Positions 1 to 6,326 of a stretch of 13,774 nucleotides of DNA are shown here, one piece after another; positions within the stretch are counted from its first letter, which is position 1, and each line of letters opens with the position of its first letter. Source of the DNA: Candidatus Woesearchaeota archaeon (GTDB lineage: Archaea; Nanobdellota; Nanobdellia; Woesearchaeales; B29-G15). The position numbers and the translations under genes were made by a program. Below the pieces are notes generated by a model. That model was not told the origin of the DNA. It did not search any database and saw nothing but the letters and a program-made list of their open reading frames with translations. The stretch lies in assembly GCA_003650585.1 (NCBI GenBank), contig QMQS01000015.1, forward strand, positions 1 to 13,774, written 5' to 3'.

Positions 1-431
1 ATCTATACCTCATACCCCACATGAACGAGTCAACAAAAGCCATAGAAAGCCTTATAGAAACAAAAGGGATACAAGGGGTGACAATACTAAGAGGGATATC
101 CCATGTGGTTTTGCTAAGTATCTACAAGCACTTTGATTTTTTCATTTCTGCAAGCAACTACGAGGGGTTTCCATTGGTGCTCAGTGAGGCAGTATCAAAC
201 GGGTTGGTGCCGATACTCTCACCACTACCAGTATACCAACACATACTGAAGAAGCTTGGATGCGGGCTAATAGTTGATTTCAATAAAGACGCTGAGATGG
301 CAGCGAATAGCATACACAATTTCTGTAGAAGGGTTAACAAGGAAAAGGACTCCAGAAAGCTAATCAAAAAGGCAAAAATTTTGTTTGATTGGGATAAAAT
401 CGCTCAGCAGTATCTCGCACTAAAACCTTAG
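1..431 (+). CDS. Glycosyltransferase family 4 (GT-B), C-terminal fragment
   Basis: This is the C-terminal part of a retaining GT-B glycosyltransferase that would move a sugar from an activated donor to a lipid-linked or polymer acceptor at the cytoplasmic face of the membrane. The reading frame is open to the left edge (first whole codon at 3), so the ATG at 21 is internal and the N-terminal acceptor domain lies outside the window. The diagnostic piece is the GT4 donor-site signature ASNYEGFPLVLSEAVSNG, two Glu seven residues apart, followed by a strand-loop (VPILSP) and a closing C-terminal helix ending FDWDKIAQQYL. Its TAG stop overlaps the stop of the minus-strand epimerase gene by 4 bases, so the two genes converge. 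The sugar transferred cannot be read from this fragment. Confidence 0.85.
   Translation, partial: LYLIPHMNESTKAIESLIETKGIQGVTILRGISHVVLLSIYKHFDFFISASNYEGFPLVLSEAVSNGLVPILSPLPVYQHILKKLGCGLIVDFNKDAEMAANSIHNFCRRVNKEKDSRKLIKKAKILFDWDKIAQQYLALKP
364..381 (-). terminator. Possible oligo-T terminator of the CDP-sugar operon
   Basis: Read on the minus strand, about 50 nt past the last stop of the CDP-sugar operon, this stretch has two T5 runs separated by GCC. Archaeal transcription commonly ends at such oligo-T tracts without a hairpin. It lies inside the convergent glycosyltransferase gene, where AAA and AAG lysine codons alone could produce it, so support is weak. Confidence 0.25.
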
Positions 432-1375
432 CTAAACCCCGCTCTCTTGTACCATTCCACTGTCTTCTTAATACCTTGCTCGAATGTGTGCCTGGGCGAC
501 CAACCAATAAGCAACCTGGCCTTTTTGTTTGCACCAAAGAAATGCATGCTCTCACCACTACGATAGGGTAAGGCACCAAACCTCAGCTCAGATGTAGAGC
601 CAGTCACCCTTTTAATCACAAGCGCTGCCTCCCTGATGCTAATCTCCCTACCAGTGCAGATGTTTATCACCTCACCCAATGCATCCTCTGGGTTTTCGAT
701 TGCCATAAGCATTGCCTCAACCAGATCACCAACATAAACAAAGTCTCTGGTTTGTTCCCCTGCAGTTAGCTCAACAGGCTCGTTTCTGAGGCACTTACTT
801 ATCACAAATGGCACAAATTGCTTGTTGGTTTGATACTCCCCATACACACTGAATGGTCTCAGAATTATTGTTGGTAGATTATGAATCCTGTGAAAATATG
901 AAGAGAGGTAAGTTATGCAAACCTTTGACAAAGAGTAAGGAGACACAGGCATCTCCCTTTGATACTCAGCAAAGGGCACATGGTTTTGACCATATTCCTC
1001 TGCTGAGCCCAAGGAGATAACACACCTCAAGCCCTTTAGTCTCATTGCAGCAAGATAGAGATTGAGCGTGGTTTGGAAGTTACTCTGCATCATCCCCTCA
1101 ACCAAGCCAGCCTCTCTGGTCAAGTTGATGCTGGCTGCGAGATGAATTATGGCATCAGGGTTTAAAGTGCGCATCAATTGCTCTAACTCTCTGGCTTGAA
1201 GCAAGTCTAGTTTGAAGAACCTGATGCTCTGCTTTAAATCCTCAATCTTTGAACCCTCAATGTCGCAAATATCCACAACATTTACACTGTAACCCTCACT
1301 GAGAAGCCCACGAACTAAATTGGAGCCAATGAAGCCCGCCCCGCCAGTAATTAGTATGGTTTTAGCTTTTTTCAT
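428..1375 (-). CDS. NAD(P)-dependent SDR epimerase/reductase, CDP-abequose-synthase-like
   Basis: An extended short-chain dehydrogenase of 315 aa that probably reduces or epimerises the CDP-4-keto-6-deoxyglucose made by the two genes upstream in the operon. Visible features are the nucleotide-binding GGAGFIG (residues 11-17), the catalytic pair Y147-x3-K151 in SPYSLSK, LGSAEEYG before it, and a C-terminal ANKKARLLIGWSP block. These resemble the RfbJ/CDP-paratose synthase branch more than GalE, although general NAD epimerases share them. The start at 1375 (MKKAKTILITGG) is chosen because the Rossmann strand begins right after it; the 22 in-frame codons upstream lie inside the preceding gene. 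It overlaps that gene by 14 bases, which suggests coupled translation. No RfbH-type 3-dehydrase is visible, so a plain 6-deoxy product is as likely as a 3,6-dideoxy one. The exact substrate is inferred from context. Confidence 0.85.
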   Translation of the reverse strand: MKKAKTILITGGAGFIGSNLVRGLLSEGYSVNVVDICDIEGSKIEDLKQSIRFFKLDLLQARELEQLMRTLNPDAIIHLAASINLTREAGLVEGMMQSNFQTTLNLYLAAMRLKGLRCVISLGSAEEYGQNHVPFAEYQREMPVSPYSLSKVCITYLSSYFHRIHNLPTIILRPFSVYGEYQTNKQFVPFVISKCLRNEPVELTAGEQTRDFVYVGDLVEAMLMAIENPEDALGEVINICTGREISIREAALVIKRVTGSTSELRFGALPYRSGESMHFFGANKKARLLIGWSPRHTFEQGIKKTVEWYKRAGFS

Positions 1376-2414
1376 ATCTCTCAATCTGCTCGATACACAG
1401 TTTGTAACTACTCTCTTTAGAGTGTTTCTTATACCACTCAACCGTCCATTCTATGCTCTCCTCCACACTCAATTTGGGTGTCCATTTTAACACAAATCTC
1501 GCTTTAGAAATGTCTAGTGCAAGTAATTTTGCCTCATGTGGTTGTTGGATGGTGTTTGAAACATCCCTCCACTCACCCTTTCCCCATTTTCTGAGAAATA
1601 TCTCAACCATCTCTCTCACTGTAATGATTGACTGAGGATAAGGACCAAAATTCCAAGCAGAATCGTAGCCATTGCTCTCAAACAATTTCTGCCCAAGCAT
1701 GAGGTAACCAGAGGTTGGCTCTAAGACATGCTGCCAGGGTCTTGTTGCATGGGGGTTTCTTATCTCAATTGGACGCCCTGCGGTGATGGCCTTCACACAA
1801 TCAGGGATTATGCGGTCTTTTGCCCAGTCACCACCCCCAATCACATTCCCAGCCCGAGCTGTGGCAACATTCTTGGCTGCTTGTTTGAAAAAGGAATTCC
1901 TGTAGCACTCAACTACAAGCTCAACACAGGCCTTGCTACAACTGTAAGGGTCAAAACCGCCTAATGCATCTATCTCACGATACCCCCACACCCATTCATT
2001 GTTCCTGTAGCACTTGTCTGAGGTGATAATGACAGCAGCTTTGGTGTAGTTTGAATCCTTTATACATTGCAACACATTCACTGTGCCCTGTATATTTGTG
2101 CTGAGGGTTTCCACTGGCTTCTCATAAGAGAGTCTCACTAGGGGCTGAGCAGCCAGATGAAACACTATCTCTGGCTTGTATTTTTGAAACACCTCACTAA
2201 GCCTTCCCATATTCCGAATATCCCCTCTCTCATCATTTATCATTCTGCTCAGCCCACACTCTCTAAACATTCTGTCATTGGGATACTCCTCCAAAGAAAA
2301 CCCTGTAACTATCGCGCCAAGCTTGTGCAGCCAGAGCGTGAGCCAGCAACCTTTGAACCCTGTGTGACCAGTAACCAAAACCCTCTTGCCCTTCCAGAAT
2401 TTTTTGTCTACCAT
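1362..2414 (-). CDS. rfbG: CDP-glucose 4,6-dehydratase
   Basis: Converts CDP-glucose to CDP-4-keto-6-deoxyglucose with bound NAD+, the second step of CDP-deoxyhexose synthesis in the cytoplasm. The 350-aa protein has the family's characteristic opening FWKGKRVLVTGHTGFKG, with the GHTGFKG loop at residues 16-22. Other marks are HLAAQPLVR near 87-94, TSDKCY at 131-136 with the dehydratase Asp-Lys pair, the catalytic Y157-x3-K161, and RAGNVIGGGDWA, all typical of RfbG/DdhB. I start at 2414 (MVDKKFW), which matches the usual N-terminus; ATGs at 2423 and 2444 are in frame but would only add residues overlapping the upstream cytidylyltransferase. With this start the two genes overlap by 7 bases. 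No strong ribosome site is seen, in keeping with translational coupling. Its neighbours on both sides are CDP-sugar genes, which supports the specific call. Confidence 0.95.
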   Translation of the reverse strand: MVDKKFWKGKRVLVTGHTGFKGCWLTLWLHKLGAIVTGFSLEEYPNDRMFRECGLSRMINDERGDIRNMGRLSEVFQKYKPEIVFHLAAQPLVRLSYEKPVETLSTNIQGTVNVLQCIKDSNYTKAAVIITSDKCYRNNEWVWGYREIDALGGFDPYSCSKACVELVVECYRNSFFKQAAKNVATARAGNVIGGGDWAKDRIIPDCVKAITAGRPIEIRNPHATRPWQHVLEPTSGYLMLGQKLFESNGYDSAWNFGPYPQSIITVREMVEIFLRKWGKGEWRDVSNTIQQPHEAKLLALDISKARFVLKWTPKLSVEESIEWTVEWYKKHSKESSYKLCIEQIERYEKS

Positions 2415-3190
2415 ATTTTCCATTTGGCTTGGCCGGATTCCCACATTTTGTTTAGCATCTCCATGTCTTTATAGGTATCCATTGCCTTCCAGAAACCATC
2501 GTGCCGGTATATCGCTAGCTGGCGGTCCCTGCTCAGGTTCTGGAGTGGCTCTTTTTCAAGTTGCGTGGAGTCACCCTCAATATAATCAAACACCTCTGGC
2601 TCAAAAAAAAAGAACCCGCCATTGATGTAACTATTCCTCACCTGGGGCTTCTCCTCAAAATTAATGACAAGGTTCTCTTTAATGTCAAGCTCGCCCCATC
2701 TTGATGAGGGCCTTGTGCCAGTGACTGTGGCGTACCTCTTGTTCTTTATATGAAACTCCATCAATTTCTGAATGTTTATATCCCCAACTCCGTCACCGTA
2801 GGTTACCATAAAGCGGTTGTTGCCTATTAAGGGCTTTAGACGCTTTATTCTACCACCAGTCATGGTGTGCAGCCCAGTGTCAACAATCGTCACCCTAAAT
2901 GGCTCAATATTCTTTGTTAGAAGCTCAACCTTGTTAGAGCTTAGGTCAACTGTGAAGTCATTGTTCATGTGTACAAAGTTCAAAAAATACTCCTTTATCA
3001 TCTCAATTTTATAGCCAGCAGCAATGATGAAATCATTGTAGCCGTAATATGAGTATATCTTCATTATGTGCCAGATTATTGGTTTGCCCCCAATCTTAAT
3101 CATGGGCTTTGGTCGGAATTCTGTCTCTTCCCTCAATCTTGTACCAAACCCTCCGGCAAGAATAACCACCTTACATTTTTGATTTATCAT
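2408..3190 (-). CDS. rfbF: Glucose-1-phosphate cytidylyltransferase
   Basis: Makes CDP-glucose and pyrophosphate from CTP and glucose 1-phosphate, the entry step to CDP-deoxyhexoses. The 260-aa sequence shows the nucleotidyltransferase loop LAGGFGTRL (residues 11-19), RPKPM at 26-30, the metal-binding strand YGDGVGD at 131-137, and near the end WKAMDT at 234-239. These are arranged as in RfbF/DdhA enzymes and differ from glucose-1-phosphate thymidylyltransferases. The start at 3190 is preferred over the ATG at 3223 because it follows a GGTGAGGGG ribosome site and leaves only two to four residues before the conserved core. It is the first gene of a minus-strand operon with rfbG and an SDR, driven by the TATA-like box at 3224-3233. 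An A9 run at 2603-2611 encodes part of a FFFF stretch; the frame there is intact. Confidence 0.95.
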   Translation of the reverse strand: MINQKCKVVILAGGFGTRLREETEFRPKPMIKIGGKPIIWHIMKIYSYYGYNDFIIAAGYKIEMIKEYFLNFVHMNNDFTVDLSSNKVELLTKNIEPFRVTIVDTGLHTMTGGRIKRLKPLIGNNRFMVTYGDGVGDINIQKLMEFHIKNKRYATVTGTRPSSRWGELDIKENLVINFEEKPQVRNSYINGGFFFFEPEVFDYIEGDSTQLEKEPLQNLSRDRQLAIYRHDGFWKAMDTYKDMEMLNKMWESGQAKWKIW

Positions 3191-3194
3191 GATA

Positions 3195-3203
3195 CCCCTC
3201 ACC
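3195..3203 (-). promoter_or_regulatory. Ribosome binding site of the cytidylyltransferase gene
   Basis: On the minus strand GGTGAGGGG ends 4 nt before the ATG at 3190, and its GGTGA core is 8 nt away. It decides the start in favour of 3190 over 3223. Confidence 0.65.
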
Positions 3204-3223
3204 AAACACAGGTATTTAAGCAA

Positions 3224-3233
3224 TATATAAAAA
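3224..3233 (-). promoter_or_regulatory. Archaeal-type TATA box for the CDP-sugar operon
   Basis: Minus-strand TTTTTATATA sits about 35-40 nt upstream of the ATG at 3190. A start site 25 nt downstream of it would give a leader of roughly 12 nt, just enough for the ribosome site. Together with the + strand box at 3297-3308 it forms a divergent promoter region between 3191 and 3328. Confidence 0.55.
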
Positions 3234-3296
3234 CTTATCCCTTGGGGTGCTTAAAAAGTTATTTGTGCCAGAATTTCTCTATTGGGCTATGGAAAG

Positions 3297-3308
3297 ATTA
3301 TTTAAATT
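3297..3308 (+). promoter_or_regulatory. Archaeal-type TATA box for the methyltransferase/transferase pair
   Basis: ATTATTTAAATT has its centre about 26 nt before the ATG at 3329. That is the spacing expected between TATA and transcription start in archaea, so the mRNA may begin at or next to the start codon (leaderless). No ribosome site is seen upstream of 3329, which fits. Confidence 0.6.
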
Positions 3309-3328
3309 GCAGATGTTTTCAAATCAAG

Positions 3329-4160
3329 ATGAAAAGGCTTACAACCAAGAAGGATTGGGAAAACAAGTACGCCTCTTTTAAGGGTAGGATGCTGTCCAAG
3401 TTTGTTGGTGCTGCTTCGAAAAGCTTCTATTTCAATGATCTGTTGCGCTTAGTAAAACCCTATCTCAAGCCCAAGAGTAAGATTATTGAGATTGGCTGCA
3501 CTCCAGGTACTGTTTTAATAAACCTTTCAAAGGCACTGGGATTAGAGCCATATGGGGTGGAGTATACCCAAGAGGGGGTGGCTATAACAAAGCAGAATTT
3601 TGTCAAATTGGGCTATAACCCTAAGAATATAACCCACGCAGATTTCTTTGACCAGGAGTTCCAAGTTAGGCATAAAGCAGAGTATGATGTGGTCTTCTCA
3701 AGAGGTTTTATAGAGCACTTTGATGATGTCAAGAGAGTGATACAATTACATGTGAATCTGCTTAAGGAGGGGGTGTGTGTTGATATTGGTAGTGCCAAAC
3801 TTTAGAGCAGGAAACAAAATCTTCGCAACCAATCTTGATAAGCACAACCTCAGTATTATGAGCCCAAAAGCCTTGAAACAACACGTCCCTTCATCAATCA
3901 GGGTGCATACTGCTCAGTTTTTTGGGGGACCTTTCAATATTGGGTTGTTCTCATACAAAACTCGATTAATCGAGAACATTAGATTTGGACTATTCCTTCT
4001 GCAAAGACTTCTTCTAGACCCGGTCCTACTCGTGATATCTAAGGTGGGCATAACATTTAATAACTGGTATTTCTCGCCATCAATAATACTTATTGGTACC
4101 AAAAGGAAATCAAAAACCCGAGGAAAAACTGAAAGCCATAATTCAGAGAGAGTGGGGTGA
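3329..4160 (+). pseudogene. Class I SAM-dependent methyltransferase, interrupted by a one-base frameshift
   Basis: A Rossmann-fold methyltransferase, probably decorating a sugar of the glycan or acting on a lipid-linked intermediate. The first part (3329 to about 3773) carries motif I as IIEIGCTPG, then the acidic end of strand two in YGVEYT, and VVFSRGFIEHFDD as the motif-IV/post-IV region. That frame runs out at a TAG at 3803-3805. The continuation (LILVVPNFRAGN onward) is in the next frame and ends at 4160. Deleting one G from the G5 run at 3769-3773 joins them as LLKEG-CVLILVVPN, the usual strand-5 pattern of the family. The whole span minus one base is exactly 277 codons. Causes could be a real mutation, recoding, or a sequencing error. 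The start at 3329 fits a leaderless message from the box at 3297; upstream open frame reaching 3068 runs through the divergent gene and is discarded. Confidence 0.8.
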
Positions 4161-4163
4161 AAG

Positions 4164-5981
4164 ATGAGGATAAGCTGCGATTTTAGCGTGAGATATTCTG
4201 GGAGTATAGAAATCAATAATAAGAGCTACCAACTTTATAACCTCATAAGAAAATATAGTCTTGAATGGCTTTCCAAATATTCAGAGATTTATGACGCTTT
4301 GGCTGAGTACTTGTACATAGATGGCGTAAATTATGCTTACTTAATTAATTATTTCATAGACTACTCCTCATATTACTTCTCTTCACCAGGATTGGACATT
4401 ATATTACCATATATAATTATACTAGACGAATTTGTGGATGAAGGCGTTGAGCTCGAGATAGTAGACACGTTTCCCCACACATTCAAAGAATGTGCGAGGA
4501 TGGTCTGTAACAGAAAGGGGGTAAAACTTAGAGTAATTAAGGAGAGCTACATAAAAAGACGCTTCAACCCATTATACAACAACCACAAGATGATAAGAAC
4601 AGAGCTAGTTGTGCGTTTGTTTCTTCGTTATTTGATTGGGTTGCTTAGAAAGATGACTGGTAAGGACAACAGAGTTGCTGGGGATGTGCTATTGCTCTCC
4701 AACACCCGTTTCTCAGCTCATAATGAGAGAGAAAACCTGATCTTTGGCCCTTTGATTAATGGATTTGACAACAGAAAGCTAAGCTGGAAGGTGCTGAGAT
4801 ATGAAAAGCTCACACAAACCACAAATCTTCAGAGATTTGTTAAGGAATTCATGCTGGAGAATGTGGCTTACATTGGGGATTATTACACCCTAAGACATTT
4901 CATTGAATGCGAGAGGGTTTTCAAACAACTCAGAAAGAGATGGAACAGAATAAAGTATAAGGAAGAAATAAAGCAGTTGTTTGTGTTCAGAGGGTACAAT
5001 TTCTATGAGCTGATACTGCCAAGGCTTGAACTTGTGTTCAATGCACTGAGTTACATAGCTGCTGATACTGCCAAAATAACCAAAAAAATAATAGAAAAAG
5101 AGGGTTACAAGGTTCTTGTACTAGACCATGAAGAGAACATGTATGGCAAGGGGTTCATGCTAAACACCAGAACTGCTCAGGCAAGAAAAACCCTTGCCTT
5201 GTCACACGAACTAATATACCCTGGATGCATTCATACCCACATCAAAAACCCTAAGGTTTTGGATAAATCCAGCAAAATTTGGAGACCCCTCCCAGACATC
5301 AAGTGTGTTTGGGGGGATTATGCTAAAAAGATACTGGTTGATTACTGTAACTATCCTGAAGAGATTATTAAAACAACAGGTAACCCAAAGTTTGACATCC
5401 TATTTAAGAAAAGATTCGATAGAAATGAAATAATCAAAAAATACGGGTTAAGTGCCAAGGTACCTAAAGTTTTGTACGCCTCTCCAGGAAACAATATTCA
5501 CACTCACAAATGTGTATTTGAAATCGCTCGCCAGAACCCAGACCTTGAAATTCTAATAAAACCCCATCCAAATGAGAACCTTGCTCCAATCATAAAATTA
5601 TTGAGTTTAAAAGAAACAAACAACCTAATTCTGTTGCCCAAGCATGCCAATATCTACGAACTCATAAGTGTTTCTGAATATGTAATTACGCTTGGCTCCA
5701 CTGTAGGGTTTGAGGCAATGTTAATGGGAAAGATTGTCTTTGAGTTAGAGCTTTCTGGAAAACATAGTGACTCAATGCAGTATATCAAGAGTGGGGCTGC
5801 TATAAAAATCAATTCTGCAAATGATTTCCAGAAGGCACTAAATAGATTTAGAAATAAGGACGCAAAAATCAAACAAATGAATAAGATAAAAGAATATGTT
5901 TCTAAAATGCACTACAAGAATGATGGCCAAGCCTCAGAGAGGGTTGTGGCTTTGATTGAGAAGCTACTCAACACCAACTAA
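4164..5981 (+). CDS. GT-B-like surface-carbohydrate transferase (CDP-glycerol glycerophosphotransferase/KpsS-like)
   Basis: A 605-aa cytoplasmic protein that probably transfers a sugar or polyol phosphate during polysaccharide assembly. The C-terminal third shows the GT-B second domain: TTGNPKFD (residues 404-411), LIKPHPNE (464-471), and TLGSTVGFEAMLMGK (509-523), the glycine/glutamate donor loop shared by CDP-glycerol glycerophosphotransferases, capsule proteins and UDP-GlcNAc 2-epimerase-like folds. A block near 346-360 (LSHELIYPGCIHTH) may be an acceptor or metal loop. Residues 1-170 are rich in Tyr and Ile and match nothing I recognise. No signal peptide or clear membrane span is seen. 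GGGGTGA at 4154-4160 lies just before the ATG, only 3 nt after the methyltransferase stop, so the two probably share a transcript. Donor and acceptor cannot be assigned from sequence alone. Confidence 0.75.
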   Translation: MRISCDFSVRYSGSIEINNKSYQLYNLIRKYSLEWLSKYSEIYDALAEYLYIDGVNYAYLINYFIDYSSYYFSSPGLDIILPYIIILDEFVDEGVELEIVDTFPHTFKECARMVCNRKGVKLRVIKESYIKRRFNPLYNNHKMIRTELVVRLFLRYLIGLLRKMTGKDNRVAGDVLLLSNTRFSAHNERENLIFGPLINGFDNRKLSWKVLRYEKLTQTTNLQRFVKEFMLENVAYIGDYYTLRHFIECERVFKQLRKRWNRIKYKEEIKQLFVFRGYNFYELILPRLELVFNALSYIAADTAKITKKIIEKEGYKVLVLDHEENMYGKGFMLNTRTAQARKTLALSHELIYPGCIHTHIKNPKVLDKSSKIWRPLPDIKCVWGDYAKKILVDYCNYPEEIIKTTGNPKFDILFKKRFDRNEIIKKYGLSAKVPKVLYASPGNNIHTHKCVFEIARQNPDLEILIKPHPNENLAPIIKLLSLKETNNLILLPKHANIYELISVSEYVITLGSTVGFEAMLMGKIVFELELSGKHSDSMQYIKSGAAIKINSANDFQKALNRFRNKDAKIKQMNKIKEYVSKMHYKNDGQASERVVALIEKLLNTN

Positions 5982-6190
5982 CGGCTTAACCACTCCATTG
6001 CAAGCCCGGTACTCTCATTGAACCATTTCCCGCATTTTCTACAAAAAAAGCGCGCAATCCCGTTCCTTTCATACCCCCTCCTAATTATTGTCCATTTTTT
6101 GTCCCTGCCCTTTACCCTTGGGGTCTTACAGTGGGGGCATATACAATAAACCAACTGCTTCTTCCTTACCACCGAGTTAGTTCTTAGCAT
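5978..6190 (-). CDS. Small zinc-ribbon protein, unknown function
   Basis: A predicted 70-aa basic protein with one zinc ribbon: CPHC near residue 18-21 and CRKC near 49-52, separated by a Lys/Arg-rich loop, then GKWFNESTG. The pattern (CPxC, basic loop, RFFCRKCGKWF) resembles the N-terminal DNA-binding ribbon of IS1-type and other transposases, and also small archaeal zinc-ribbon regulators. No catalytic transposase domain follows, nor do I see terminal inverted repeats, so it is either a stand-alone DNA/RNA-binding protein or a remnant. I start at 6190 because an AT-rich box at 6214-6225 is suitably placed. The frame stays open upstream to 6334, where it would cross the opposing promoter. 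Its stop overlaps the stop of the convergent transferase gene by 4 bases. One GCGCGC repeat lies in the gene and one between its TATA box and ATG. Confidence 0.6.
   Translation of the reverse strand: MLRTNSVVRKKQLVYCICPHCKTPRVKGRDKKWTIIRRGYERNGIARFFCRKCGKWFNESTGLAMEWLSR
6043..6056 (+). repeat. GCGCGC repeat, copy C (inside the zinc-ribbon gene)
   Basis: AAAAAAAGCGCGCA, matching the other two copies over 13 bases. In the minus-strand gene it encodes Ala-Arg-Phe-Phe just before the CRKC knuckle. Its end lies 156 bases from the end of copy B. Confidence 0.7.
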
Positions 6191-6199
6191 TTTAAATGT

Positions 6200-6212
6200 A
6201 AAAAAGCGCGCA
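6200..6212 (+). repeat. GCGCGC repeat, copy B (zinc-ribbon promoter)
   Basis: AAAAAAGCGCGCA, with flanks similar to copy A (AATGT before, GATTTATT after). It sits between the minus-strand TATA-like box at 6214-6225 and the zinc-ribbon ATG at 6190, where a bound protein would block initiation. Confidence 0.75.
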
Positions 6213-6213
6213 G

Positions 6214-6225
6214 ATTTATTAAATT
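6214..6225 (-). promoter_or_regulatory. TATA-like box for the zinc-ribbon gene
   Basis: Minus-strand AAATTTAATAAA (complement of TTTATTAAATTT) lies about 25-35 nt before the ATG at 6190, so the transcript could be leaderless. The AT-rich surroundings make the exact position uncertain. Confidence 0.45.
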
Positions 6226-6240
6226 TTTGGTTTTGTTTTA
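6223..6240 (+). terminator. Possible oligo-T terminator for the 3329-5981 transcript
   Basis: A + strand tract of TTTTTGGTTTTGTTTTA with no hairpin, just ahead of the next promoter. Archaeal RNA polymerase can stop at such tracts. It lies about 240 nt past the transferase stop, so transcription would first run antisense through the zinc-ribbon gene. Confidence 0.35.
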
Positions 6241-6253
6241 TTATGTAAATGAT

Positions 6254-6266
6254 AAAAAAGCGCGCA
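6254..6266 (+). repeat. GCGCGC repeat, copy A (upstream of the dehydrogenase promoter)
   Basis: AAAAAAGCGCGCA, 54 bases after copy B in the same orientation, ending about 12 nt before the TATA-like box at 6279. This is the usual place for an archaeal activator or for a repressor that hinders TFB. Confidence 0.75.
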
Positions 6267-6278
6267 AATATAGAAAAA

Positions 6279-6286
6279 TTTAAATA
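6279..6286 (+). promoter_or_regulatory. Archaeal TATA box for the seven-gene operon
   Basis: TTTAAATA preceded by GAAAAA, a purine-rich stretch suited to TFB recognition. A start about 26 nt downstream (near 6309) would leave a leader of about 18 nt that contains the GGTGA ribosome site at 6317-6321, 5 nt before the ATG at 6327. Confidence 0.65.
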
Positions 6287-6326
6287 TCTCCTATCAAACA
6301 GTCTTGAAAAACACAGGGTGATGGGT

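Noticed and set aside
2603..2611. A9 homopolymer in the cytidylyltransferase gene as a possible phase-variation site
   Set aside because: The frame is intact and encodes a FFFF stretch where the family usually has FF or FFVF, so there is no sign of slippage in this copy.
3068..3328. Open frame upstream of the methyltransferase start
   Set aside because: It runs antisense through the start of the cytidylyltransferase gene and across both predicted TATA boxes, and it resembles no methyltransferase N-terminus.
6043..6266. A CRISPR array or IS ends made of the GCGCGC repeats
   Set aside because: The repeats are only 13 bases long, unequally spaced (54 and 156) and all in the same orientation, so neither model fits.
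6249..6326. Longer N-terminus for the sugar dehydrogenase, starting at 6249
   Set aside because: The start lies upstream of the TATA box at 6279, while 6327 has a GGTGA ribosome site and the usual short lead into the Rossmann strand.
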